DNA from: Candidatus Gastranaerophilales bacterium
GTDB taxonomy: Bacteria > Cyanobacteriota > Vampirovibrionia > Gastranaerophilales > Gastranaerophilaceae
DNA length: 64,000 nt
Assembly (NCBI GenBank): GCA_944323475.1
Contig: CALUSQ010000002.1
Coordinates: 1 to 64,000, forward strand
Direction of reading: 5' to 3'
The notes under the pieces were generated by a model. It ran no database searches. It was given only the letters and a program-made list of their open reading frames with translations, and was not told the origin of the DNA. A program made the translations under genes and the position numbers. Below are positions 46,038 through 54,758 of the stretch, in pieces (the first letter of the stretch is position 1; each line of letters begins with the position of its first letter).

Positions 46038-47114
46038 ATGGGTAATATTAATACTTTTAATTTCTTATTTACTGATGATAGATCAGTAGGTTTATATGAT
46101 GTGTCTGTTGGCGATATATACCACTCAAAATTCGGTGCCTTGACCGAAGCATGGGAAAAATTTATTTTACCGATTAATTTTGAAAAGAATTTTATAAATA
46201 AAAAAGAATTAAAAGTTCTTGATATTTGCTATGGTATAGGATACAACACAAAAGCACTACTAAAAAAACTTTTTCAAACTGATTTTAACGGTCAAGTTAA
46301 AATTGATGCTATAGAATATAATAATAACCTTGTTCTATTGTCACCATTTATAATCGATGGTTTTCAAAATTCTATACCCGAAATCTCGTATGTGCTTTGT
46401 AAGAATTTAATAAATAATATATATCAAAATAAAGATACTTTAACTAATCTTATTTTAAATAATTACAAATTTTTTGCACCGTTTTACAAGAGTTTAATCA
46501 AAAAATACAAATATTGGGGGTATAGTTATAATATAGAAAAGCAAAATAATTTGTTTTTACATAATATATATTATCATTGTATATCGAAACGTTTTAAAAG
46601 CTACCAAAATGCCTTTAAAAATAAAAAATATGTTCTAAATCCATATTTTATGGATGCACGAAAGGCTATAAAACTCATTGATTCTTGCTATGATTTAATA
46701 TTTTTAGATGCTTTTACCCCAACCAAGCTACCTACCCTGTGGACTCTTGACTTTTTTAAAGAATTATATTTAATATCAAAAGATGATTCTATACTAGTTA
46801 CTTATTCTAATTCCGCTGCTGTTCGTCATGCGATGATTGATGCTGGATATTATGTTGGAAAAATTTTTGATAAAATGAATAGACCATCAGGAACAATTGC
46901 TTCTAAAAATATAAAATTTATAAAAAACCAACTTAATGATTTTGATTTAGGCCTAATAGAAACAAATGCTGGAATTTATTTTAGGGATATAAATTTATGC
47001 AGCACACCAGAAGAAATATTTTACGAATATAACTTACGAAAAAAATCTTTAAATCTTGAATCATCAAGTCATTATATTAAATCTAACAAAAATAAGAGGG
47101 AAACTGTGCAATGA
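46038..47114 (+). CDS. MnmC-type SAM-dependent methyltransferase
   Basis: The 358 residues fit the methyltransferase half of MnmC (MnmC2): LYDVSVGDIYHSKFGALTEA, the SAM-binding VLDICYGIGYNTKALL, IDAIEYNN, LIFLDAFTPTKLPTLWT and ILVTYSNSAAVRHAMIDAGY. In tRNA wobble modification it methylates nm5(s2)U34. About 110 residues of Lys/Asn-rich insertion in the middle are unusual. It overlaps the following FAD oxidoreductase by four bases (ATGA). The promoter ends directly before the ATG. Confidence 0.85.
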   Translation: MGNINTFNFLFTDDRSVGLYDVSVGDIYHSKFGALTEAWEKFILPINFEKNFINKKELKVLDICYGIGYNTKALLKKLFQTDFNGQVKIDAIEYNNNLVLLSPFIIDGFQNSIPEISYVLCKNLINNIYQNKDTLTNLILNNYKFFAPFYKSLIKKYKYWGYSYNIEKQNNLFLHNIYYHCISKRFKSYQNAFKNKKYVLNPYFMDARKAIKLIDSCYDLIFLDAFTPTKLPTLWTLDFFKELYLISKDDSILVTYSNSAAVRHAMIDAGYYVGKIFDKMNRPSGTIASKNIKFIKNQLNDFDLGLIETNAGIYFRDINLCSTPEEIFYEYNLRKKSLNLESSSHYIKSNKNKRETVQ

Positions 47115-48373
47115 TTAAATATGATTTTGTTGTTTGTGGTGGTGGTACTGCCGGTATTGCTGCTGGATATATTGCCGCAAAACTTGGGCTGAAAACTTTA
47201 ATTATAGATAAAAACATTCATCTTGGCGGTTCAATTACATCAGCGCTAGTAATTCCTGCAATGAAATCAAATACTAAAAATATTAATTGCGAATTTTTAA
47301 ATGATTTTGTTGAAACATTAAAATTGTATAATGGTCAAATTACTTATGGTGACGGAAATATGGGATGGTTTAATCCCGAACTGGCAAAAATAGCATTAGA
47401 TGCAATGATGAAAAATGTTGGATGTAATGTGTTATATAACTCAGAAATTATAAATGCAGTTGCAAAGGAAAATTGGGTTAAGTCAGTTTGTGTTACATCA
47501 AAAACGTTATCGTTATATATCGACTCGTTATATTTTTTGGATTCAACTGGTGATGGAAATTTTTCTGCAATTTTAAAAAATAAAATTTTAGATGATACTT
47601 CAAAACATCAGCCAATGACATTAAGATTTAATGTGTCTGGAATTAATTTGCAAAAATTTTCTGATTGGCTATTAGATATAGATAAAGATAGAAATGTAAC
47701 TACAGCTTATACTATTAATGGTGATATACATCTTTCTACGGCTTGTACTTGGGACAAGGATAGAAACTGGGCATTATGGCCTATATTTGAAAAAGCTATA
47801 GAAAACGGGGATATTATAGAATCTGATGCTTCCTATTTTCAGCTGTTTACAGTACCTGGAATGCCTGGTACTATATCGTTAAACTGCCCAAGAATCTTGC
47901 TAGATAAGGATATTGACCCTTTGGATCCGTTTGCAACTTCAAAAGCTATTTCTAGTGCACGTGAACAGATTTGGCGTCTATATCTTTTTATGTGTAAGTA
48001 TTTCCCAGGTTTTGAAAACTCATTTATATCAAATATTGCTGACATGTTGGGAATTAGAGATTCAAGAAGAATTGAAGGTGAAAAAATCTTTACAAAATCC
48101 GATATATTGTCGGGCAATATCGTAGACAGACCTGTTTTGCATGCTGACTATCCGATAGATATACACACATATGAGAAAGATACTTCTACATTACAAAAAA
48201 CAGTGGATTATGAGCTTCCTTTTGAGTGTCTAAAAGCTTCAGGATACAAAAATTTATTTTTAGCTGGAAGGAATATTTCTGCAGATTTCAGTGCACAAGC
48301 TGCACTTAGAATACAGACATCTTGTTTTTCAATGGGAGAAGCTGTAGCAAAACATGTGCGCAGTTTAGTCTAA
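47111..48373 (+). CDS. FAD-dependent oxidoreductase (FAD_oxidored family)
   Basis: The 420 residues start with a dinucleotide-binding motif DFVVCGGGTAGIAAGYIAA and KTLIIDKNIHLGGSITS, then LYFLDSTGDGNFSAIL and near the end NLFLAGRNISADFSAQAALR. This fits PF12831-type oxidoreductases rather than the DAO fold of MnmC1. It overlaps the MnmC-like methyltransferase, suggesting a joint reaction. A ribosome-binding site GAGGG precedes it. Substrate unknown. Confidence 0.82.
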   Translation: MIKYDFVVCGGGTAGIAAGYIAAKLGLKTLIIDKNIHLGGSITSALVIPAMKSNTKNINCEFLNDFVETLKLYNGQITYGDGNMGWFNPELAKIALDAMMKNVGCNVLYNSEIINAVAKENWVKSVCVTSKTLSLYIDSLYFLDSTGDGNFSAILKNKILDDTSKHQPMTLRFNVSGINLQKFSDWLLDIDKDRNVTTAYTINGDIHLSTACTWDKDRNWALWPIFEKAIENGDIIESDASYFQLFTVPGMPGTISLNCPRILLDKDIDPLDPFATSKAISSAREQIWRLYLFMCKYFPGFENSFISNIADMLGIRDSRRIEGEKIFTKSDILSGNIVDRPVLHADYPIDIHTYEKDTSTLQKTVDYELPFECLKASGYKNLFLAGRNISADFSAQAALRIQTSCFSMGEAVAKHVRSLV

Positions 48374-48413
48374 TTCAATACATAATGAAATATTTTTGTG
48401 TTAAATTAGTTTT

Positions 48414-49058
48414 ATGTTTACCGGATTAGTTGAAGAAATAGGTGTAATATCCTCTATACAAAATATTAATAATGCTTTGTATATCAATGTTACAGCCAAT
48501 AAAATTATTAAAGGTTTGAAAATTGGTGATAGCATAGCAATAAATGGTGCTTGTCAGACAGTTATTGACCTTAAAGGCAATGAATTTAAAGTATATGCTT
48601 CTAATGAAACTGTAAATGTCACTAATTTTTTATCCTACAAAAAAGGTTCTTTTGTTAACCTAGAAAGGCCCTTAAAGCTTGATGCACGGCTTGATGGTCA
48701 TATAGTTAGCGGACACATAGATACTACAGCTAAAATTTATGCTATAAGACAGATAGCAGAAACACGAGAATTTGAATTTGAAATAGATATGAAATATAAG
48801 AATCAATTGGTACCTAAAGGCTCAATCTCAGTTGATGGAATAAGTTTGACTATTGCAGATGTTACAGACAATAAATTTAAAATTACTGTTATTCCACATA
48901 CTTATAATTCGACAACAATGAAATACTTAAAAATCGGTGATATAGTTAATATTGAGACTGATATAATTGGTAAATATATTGAAAATTATTTATCATCGAA
49001 CGATAATATTAATAACAATATAACCATAGACCTATTAGAGAGAAACGGATTTCTATAA
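48414..49058 (+). CDS. ribE: Riboflavin synthase, alpha chain
   Basis: It dismutates two lumazines to riboflavin. Two repeated lumazine-binding domains: MFTGLVEEIGVI and SIAINGACQTVI in the first, LDGHIVSGHIDTTAKI and GSISVDGISLTIADVT in the second. 214 residues, usual length. TTAAAT (48401-48406) lies seven bases before the ATG and there is no ribosome-binding site, so it may be leaderless. ribD and ribH are not adjacent. Confidence 0.95.
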   Translation: MFTGLVEEIGVISSIQNINNALYINVTANKIIKGLKIGDSIAINGACQTVIDLKGNEFKVYASNETVNVTNFLSYKKGSFVNLERPLKLDARLDGHIVSGHIDTTAKIYAIRQIAETREFEFEIDMKYKNQLVPKGSISVDGISLTIADVTDNKFKITVIPHTYNSTTMKYLKIGDIVNIETDIIGKYIENYLSSNDNINNNITIDLLERNGFL

Positions 49059-50356
49059 TGTCTTTAATTGATATGATTAAAAATAATATACAGTCTGTTT
49101 TAGACTTAAATAATGACAACTGTAAATTTGATACAGTCGAGGAAGCCATTGAAACAATTAAAAATGGTGGAATGATTATTGTTGCTGATGACGAATCAAG
49201 AGAAAATGAAGGTGACTTGATTTGTGCAGCTGAGTTTGCAAGTACTGAAAATGTAAACTTTATGATTACACAAGCAAAAGGTGTACTTTGTGCTCCTATT
49301 AGTGCTGCAAGAGCAAGAAAATTGGGACTGGATTATATGGTAAAAAACAATACCGATGTAAAAGGTACTGCTTTTACACAAAGTATTGACGCTGACCCAA
49401 AATTTGGGGTTACCACAGGAGTTTCGGCTATTGATAGATCTGTTACACTTAAACTTATTGCAGATGATAATACATCACCATCAGACTTAAGGCAACCTGG
49501 ACATATATTTCCATTAATTGCGAAAGAAGGCGGTGTACTTGAAAGAGTTGGACATACAGAAGCCTCAATAGATTTATGCAAACTTGCTAGATTAAAAGAC
49601 GCTGCTGTTTGCTGTGAAATTGTTAATCCTGATGGGACAATGGCAAGACGTGATGACTTGCGTAAATTTGCTGACAAACATAATATTAAATTTATCACTG
49701 TAGCTCAACTTATTGCTTATCGCTTAAAAAATGAAAAACTTATTAATAGAGAAGCACAAGTTGAACTTCCAACTGCATTTGGTACTTTTCAATTAATAGG
49801 TTACAGACATGTATTGACCGGACAGGAACATGTTGCTTTATTAAAAGATGATGGTACTGATAAAATTCCATTAGTCAGAATGCATAGTATATGCCTTACA
49901 GGTGATACTTTTCACAGTTTAAGATGTGATTGTAACAGTCAATTGCAAAATTCTATGCGAATGATTGATAAATATGGTAAAGGTGCAGTTGTATACCTTA
50001 TGAACCATGAAGGCAGAGGTATTGGCATTGTTAATAAAATCAAAGCATATGCGTTGCAAGACAAAGGCGAAGACACTGTTCAAGCAAATTTGTCTCTTGG
50101 TTTCAATTCGGATTTAAGAGACTATGGTGACGGAGCACAAATCCTTTTGGATTTAGGCTTTAAAAAGTTTAAACTTATTACTAACAACCCGCAAAAAATT
50201 ATTGGACTTGAGGGATATGGCTTAGAAATAGTCGAAAGAGTGCATGTGGAATCAGAATGTACTAAATATAATTATAAATATCTTTGTACTAAAGCTAACA
50301 AAATGCATCACTTACTTGATTTAGATATAGATAATAATAAATTGGAGCTAAAATAA
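49058..50356 (+). CDS. ribBA: Bifunctional DHBP synthase/GTP cyclohydrolase II
   Basis: RibBA makes both riboflavin precursors, DHBP from ribulose 5-phosphate and the pyrimidine from GTP. The RibB part has MIIVADDESRENEGDLICAA (20 residues), GVLCAPISAARA and DLRQPGHIFPLIA with acid HTEAS. The RibA part has VRMHSICLTGDTFHSLRCDC, carrying the three zinc cysteines, and MNHEGRGIGIVNKIKAY. 432 residues. It overlaps the acetyltransferase start by one base (TAATG). Confidence 0.96.
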   Translation: MSLIDMIKNNIQSVLDLNNDNCKFDTVEEAIETIKNGGMIIVADDESRENEGDLICAAEFASTENVNFMITQAKGVLCAPISAARARKLGLDYMVKNNTDVKGTAFTQSIDADPKFGVTTGVSAIDRSVTLKLIADDNTSPSDLRQPGHIFPLIAKEGGVLERVGHTEASIDLCKLARLKDAAVCCEIVNPDGTMARRDDLRKFADKHNIKFITVAQLIAYRLKNEKLINREAQVELPTAFGTFQLIGYRHVLTGQEHVALLKDDGTDKIPLVRMHSICLTGDTFHSLRCDCNSQLQNSMRMIDKYGKGAVVYLMNHEGRGIGIVNKIKAYALQDKGEDTVQANLSLGFNSDLRDYGDGAQILLDLGFKKFKLITNNPQKIIGLEGYGLEIVERVHVESECTKYNYKYLCTKANKMHHLLDLDIDNNKLELK

Positions 50357-51345
50357 TGACACAAACCTTGAAATATCAGGTACAAGAATATTGTGACGAT
50401 TACAAAAATATATTTAAGGGACTTTATTCTGACTTTAAATCAAAAGCCTTTTCTGAATATAAATTTGAGTTAGAACCACTCGAATATGATGATTTTACAG
50501 CAAGTGTTGATGAAGGACTTATAAAGTGTCTTATTTTGTTCGAAGACTCTATACCGACAGCTTTTATGGTTTATACTACTGAAATAAGTGAGGCTCTCGA
50601 ACTTAACATTATTCACTGCATTGGTGAAGAGAACCGAAATGAAAAGCGTAAAATGCTTATGGATAAATTCATAGAATTTAATAAAGACTTATTGAAAAAT
50701 AAAGTTGTTACTTATCCTATGCTAGGCTCGCAAGAAGAATTTACACAAGAAATTACAAATTTTGGTTTTAAGCTTGTTGGACTGGCTGTAGAGAGATTTA
50801 ATTTTTCTAACAGAATGTCCAGAGATATTTTTGAGAACTATAAACAAGATGATCTACCTGATAGATATTCAATTATATCTTGGAATGAAAAATACAGTGA
50901 TGATATTATTAATGTAATTAATACATCATTTAATAACACATCTGATGCATTGTTTGATCCAAGATTTGCTTCTAAAGAAGGCTGTAATGATATTTTAAAT
51001 AAAATTATTACAGGTATTTATGGTAAATTTTTACCAGATTGTACCAGCATACTTTTATATGATAATAGGCCTGTTGGTATATGTTTTGCTAATATTACAG
51101 CTGGCAGAATAGCAAATATACCGCTCATTGGGATGGGTAAAGAACATTGTTCTAAAGGCCTTGGACTGGCTCTTTTGTATAACACAATGAAACAGTTTAT
51201 TAACTTGTATGAGACAACCCTTTCAGAAGTAAATGCAAGTACTGAAACTGATAACTATCCTGCTTTAAAAATGTATAGAAGACTTGGGTTTAAGGAAGAT
51301 TACTATTACCCTCAAGCATATAGACCAATTAATAGCAATTATTAA
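50356..51345 (+). CDS. GNAT N-acetyltransferase family protein
   Basis: The 329-residue protein has a C-terminal GNAT domain with VGICFANITAG, acetyl-CoA loop region GMGKEHCSKGLGLALLYNTM and NASTETDNYPALKMYRRLGF (20 residues). The N-terminal 150 residues may be a second, degenerate GNAT domain. The substrate is not evident. It is translated coupled to ribBA. Confidence 0.85.
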   Translation: MTQTLKYQVQEYCDDYKNIFKGLYSDFKSKAFSEYKFELEPLEYDDFTASVDEGLIKCLILFEDSIPTAFMVYTTEISEALELNIIHCIGEENRNEKRKMLMDKFIEFNKDLLKNKVVTYPMLGSQEEFTQEITNFGFKLVGLAVERFNFSNRMSRDIFENYKQDDLPDRYSIISWNEKYSDDIINVINTSFNNTSDALFDPRFASKEGCNDILNKIITGIYGKFLPDCTSILLYDNRPVGICFANITAGRIANIPLIGMGKEHCSKGLGLALLYNTMKQFINLYETTLSEVNASTETDNYPALKMYRRLGFKEDYYYPQAYRPINSNY

Positions 51346-51372
51346 GCATTGTAAAATATTTAATCAAAAAGC

Positions 51373-51400
51373 TAAAGTTTATATATATTCATTTCGATTA
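51373..51400 (+). promoter_or_regulatory. Sigma-28-like promoter and CsrA-type leader of the 51434 gene
   Basis: A perfect TAAAGTTT (51373-51380), a 12-base spacer and TTCGATTA (51393-51400) resemble the FliA consensus TAAAGTTT-N11-GCCGATAA. The same arrangement occurs at 57884. Downstream, AAACT (51413-51417) and AGTTT (51429-51433) can pair around a loop that holds TTTGGATG, ending right before ATG 51434, a possible CsrA site. Confidence 0.55.
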
Positions 51401-51433
51401 AGTTATTGAATAAAACTTAATTTGGATGAGTTT

Positions 51434-53884
51434 ATGTCTATTATTAACAAAAATTTAAATTTAAATTTGAATGTAAATTTTAAAAGCTCTTTAATTAAAA
51501 ACACAAAAGAAGAAGAATCAGATAAAAAAGATGAAACATTGAATGATTCAAATGACAATTCTTCATTGTTTCATGATACGTCTAATGATCTAGTAAAAAA
51601 TATTGATAATAATTTAATACTAACAACAAGAAATATAAAAATTGATTCAATTAATTCTGCTTTACAAAAAGATTCAGTAAATAAAATTGTTGCAGGGCAA
51701 CCACAGATAAAATCTAATAATACAAATAATACAAATAATTTTTCAGGAACATCAATAACATCAAGCTTAAGCGAAGCATTAAAAGAAGTTGAAAAAAATA
51801 TTTATACTGATGAAGATATACTGAAAAAAATTCAAGAAATGTGTCCTGACATGAGTATTTCGAATTTATCTGAATATGAAGAAACAATAAGTTGCGTGCT
51901 TTTATCAGAATCTGCTCAAGGTGCATCACAAGAAAAAATTATTTATATGATTTCTTCTGCATTAAATCTTGGCGTTCAAGAAGAATTAAATGATGCAGAA
52001 AAAATTGCAACTGAATTGTTGTCAAAACTTGGAAATAGTTTACAAACTTATCTTAGCAATAATTCTTATGTTACATTTGACTCCTTAACTGAATCATTAA
52101 AACAACAAAACTGTACAGATGAAGAAATTGAAATTTGTAAAAAACTTATAACTACATATTTATCTGAAACATTTAATGGAGTTTTTGATGTTGATCAAAT
52201 AAATCGTGCTTTGAACAGTAATGGCATAAAAATTAAAAATGATTCAAATAATAGCTTGGCTGTAAGTATTTCATCATCTGAGGCTCCAAGTGGATTTTGG
52301 ATTAGTGTAGGTAGATTCTGTTCTTGGTTAAGTTCAACAACAGGTTATAACGCAATTATGGTTGTTGCTGATTATACCCCAGTTTCAGTAATTGCATCTG
52401 CTGTTGATGTGGGGGTTACACTTAGTGGTGTATATTACTCTATGACATATGATAGAGAAGCATATGGAAGAGAATGGTTAAATGGTCAAGATGCATCTCA
52501 AGAAGAATGTCTAGATGCAGCTAAAAATAGAGCAATTTTTGAGTCCGCTTGTGCTATATTTGGAATTTTACCAGGATTTACTGCTGGTGCACTTAGAAAA
52601 GCTTTTGGTAATGCACCTCAGAAACTTTTTGAAAGTTTGATGGCTAATTTTGATGCTATTTTAGATGAACTAGATAAGCTTAATGATATTAAAACACTTA
52701 AGGAATTTTTTAGATATGTTAAAGAAGGTGGTTGGCAACATGCATTTGACATGTATGCTACAAAAGTACCAAACTTGGCTTCATTTTTAGAATCAATGTT
52801 TTTATTTTTAAACTCTAATAGCGATCAATCTGAAACTGATTCTGATGATCAAGTTCCGGAAACAAATATTACTCAACCTCCAATTGATTATATCTATGCG
52901 CCTTTATTTGGCAATAATTGGAATAATAATTCAAATAATTATAATAATTCAAATAATTCAAATAATTCAAATAATTCAAATAATTCAAATAATTCAAATA
53001 ATTATGTTAATACCGGTAATAAGCCATCATATCCAGATTTACCAGATATAGGTTTAGGTGATTATAATATACCTGGTATACCTAATCCTACAGATTTCAG
53101 TGGATTGAATGGTAATAATGATGCAACAGTACCTATACCTGAAGGTGAAACAGGATCTGTGAAAGCTGATGGTAATTTAGTATTTAATTCAAAAAATGAT
53201 GGAAATGAACTAGTATACATTGTTTCTAATCCAGATCAGCAGATAGAAGACAAAATTAATGAATTGATTGATAAATATAGTGATTATAACTGTGAAATTG
53301 ATGTAAATATCGATAGTGATGGCTTTTTAAATTGGACAGTTAAAGTACTTGGTCCAAAAGATTATACTGATGGAAATAACTTAGTAAATAATGGCAATTT
53401 GTCAAATGATACAAATTCTGATGACAGCATAAGCGAACCTTTACCTCCAGCTTTCAATCCATATGATTACATAAATCAAGATGGTTCGTTTAATGTTGAT
53501 GATTTTATTAATGATGCATTAGAAAATGGTTGGGATTATACTACTATTACTGGCAATAATAATATTGAAGAAGCATGGGGTGATATTCTAGATGCATATA
53601 ACAGTGGAAATTGGGATGATTTTTACAATAATGCATTTTCTGGCGCATATACAGGTAATGATTCAAAGAATGATGATGAAAACTATAATGGTTATGATGG
53701 AATAAATGGTGATTTTAATGTATTCGAAACAGGCGGCGGCGGTGGCTCAGCTGGTTCGAATAATATGTGGGATAATTTCTTACAAGACCCAAGTTCTTAT
53801 TTTAGGAATCAAGCCAATGGTATGATTAATAATAATTCATACAAGGGTAAAATATTTACAATGAATAATAAATTTGGAGTTTAA
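51434..53884 (+). CDS. Large Asn-rich protein, unknown function, possible secreted or surface protein
   Basis: The 816-residue protein from ATG 51434 (a TTG at 51422 is also in frame) has no family I recognise. It has no signal peptide. The N-terminal 100 residues are Asn/Asp/Ser-rich. Residues 120-270 are helical and acidic, 285-345 hydrophobic (YNAIMVVADYTPVSVIASAV), and then follow an Asn/Ser repeat near 490-525, a beta-rich domain and a Gly-rich stretch FETGGGGGSAGSN near the end. It follows a sigma-28-like promoter. I infer a secreted or surface protein but cannot prove it. Confidence 0.72.
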   Translation: MSIINKNLNLNLNVNFKSSLIKNTKEEESDKKDETLNDSNDNSSLFHDTSNDLVKNIDNNLILTTRNIKIDSINSALQKDSVNKIVAGQPQIKSNNTNNTNNFSGTSITSSLSEALKEVEKNIYTDEDILKKIQEMCPDMSISNLSEYEETISCVLLSESAQGASQEKIIYMISSALNLGVQEELNDAEKIATELLSKLGNSLQTYLSNNSYVTFDSLTESLKQQNCTDEEIEICKKLITTYLSETFNGVFDVDQINRALNSNGIKIKNDSNNSLAVSISSSEAPSGFWISVGRFCSWLSSTTGYNAIMVVADYTPVSVIASAVDVGVTLSGVYYSMTYDREAYGREWLNGQDASQEECLDAAKNRAIFESACAIFGILPGFTAGALRKAFGNAPQKLFESLMANFDAILDELDKLNDIKTLKEFFRYVKEGGWQHAFDMYATKVPNLASFLESMFLFLNSNSDQSETDSDDQVPETNITQPPIDYIYAPLFGNNWNNNSNNYNNSNNSNNSNNSNNSNNSNNYVNTGNKPSYPDLPDIGLGDYNIPGIPNPTDFSGLNGNNDATVPIPEGETGSVKADGNLVFNSKNDGNELVYIVSNPDQQIEDKINELIDKYSDYNCEIDVNIDSDGFLNWTVKVLGPKDYTDGNNLVNNGNLSNDTNSDDSISEPLPPAFNPYDYINQDGSFNVDDFINDALENGWDYTTITGNNNIEEAWGDILDAYNSGNWDDFYNNAFSGAYTGNDSKNDDENYNGYDGINGDFNVFETGGGGGSAGSNNMWDNFLQDPSSYFRNQANGMINNNSYKGKIFTMNNKFGV
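52921..53003 (+). repeat. Tandem 9-base repeat encoding Asn-Asn-Ser
   Basis: Six consecutive copies of a nine-base unit (AATAATTCA) flanked by imperfect copies, encoding NNS repeats between two NNY units. All copies keep the frame. Copy number changes would alter protein length without frameshift. Confidence 0.85.
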
Positions 53885-53887
53885 TAC

Positions 53888-54757
53888 ATGTTAAAAGTTG
53901 ATTATATAAATTTTGCAAATAAAAGTAATATTTCTGGCACTTCTGATTTGTCGACAGAAGCAAATAAGATAATTATAGGTTCTACTGAAATTAATAATCC
54001 TGCAATTGATGACTTTGAATTACAAAGTAATAATAAATCATACAAAGAAATTTCAAATGATATCAAAAATGCAATTTTAAAATCTGATATATCTAAAATC
54101 AATTCTGTATTGAATTATATCAATTCATCTAATATTGATTGGGTATTTTATGAATATAAACAGACTAATGATTCTTATTTAACTCATTCAATTAATATGT
54201 CTAACTTATCTGATTCAGAAAAAAAACAAATATTGAATAAATTAAAAACACTTGCGCCTAAAAATGGTGTTGCTGCAAATGATATATTAGCTAATGATTT
54301 GCTACAAACCTTAAACAGTGATAATAAAGAAAAAATTAATGATTTATTGAATAATCAACTTACAGTTGACAATGTTTATAATGTGAATAATAAGTATGTA
54401 GCTCTTTCCAAACAAGAAAGTGAGCTTGCAGCAACTGAAATTGAAAAGAAAAAATTAAAATGGGGTGTTACAAGAGGTGTAAAAGAAAGAGCAAACAGAC
54501 CTGAGACAATTTATCAAGGTATTTTGAATAATCAAGTACTTTCTTTAGAAGAAAAAAAGGAGTATCTACATATTGTCACCAATAAATACATTGAATATGC
54601 ACGTAAAAAAGGTGTTTCTGAAGACAAAATAAATGAATTTATAAATTATTCAAATCAACAAATTGAAAGCTGTACCTTTAACGAATCTCCCACTATACTG
54701 AATGCAGTTAGGCTTGAAGATGGGTTAAAAAATAAACTGACGATATATTTTAAATAA
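53888..54757 (+). CDS. Hypothetical helical protein
   Basis: The 289 residues are soluble, helical and rich in Asn, Lys and Ser. Segments such as ISNDIKNAILKSDISKINSV and LNKLKTLAPKNGVAANDILA alternate. Basic part RGVKERANRPETIYQGIL lies near 200. No signal peptide or membrane span. It starts three bases after the large 51434 gene with GGAG before it, so it is cotranscribed and its product may work with that protein. No family recognised. Confidence 0.65.
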   Translation: MLKVDYINFANKSNISGTSDLSTEANKIIIGSTEINNPAIDDFELQSNNKSYKEISNDIKNAILKSDISKINSVLNYINSSNIDWVFYEYKQTNDSYLTHSINMSNLSDSEKKQILNKLKTLAPKNGVAANDILANDLLQTLNSDNKEKINDLLNNQLTVDNVYNVNNKYVALSKQESELAATEIEKKKLKWGVTRGVKERANRPETIYQGILNNQVLSLEEKKEYLHIVTNKYIEYARKKGVSEDKINEFINYSNQQIESCTFNESPTILNAVRLEDGLKNKLTIYFK

Positions 54758-54758
54758 C

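Noticed and set aside
52845-53051. Long Ile/Gln ORF in another frame across the Asn-Ser repeat
   Set aside because: A shadow of the nine-base repeat in the 51434 gene.
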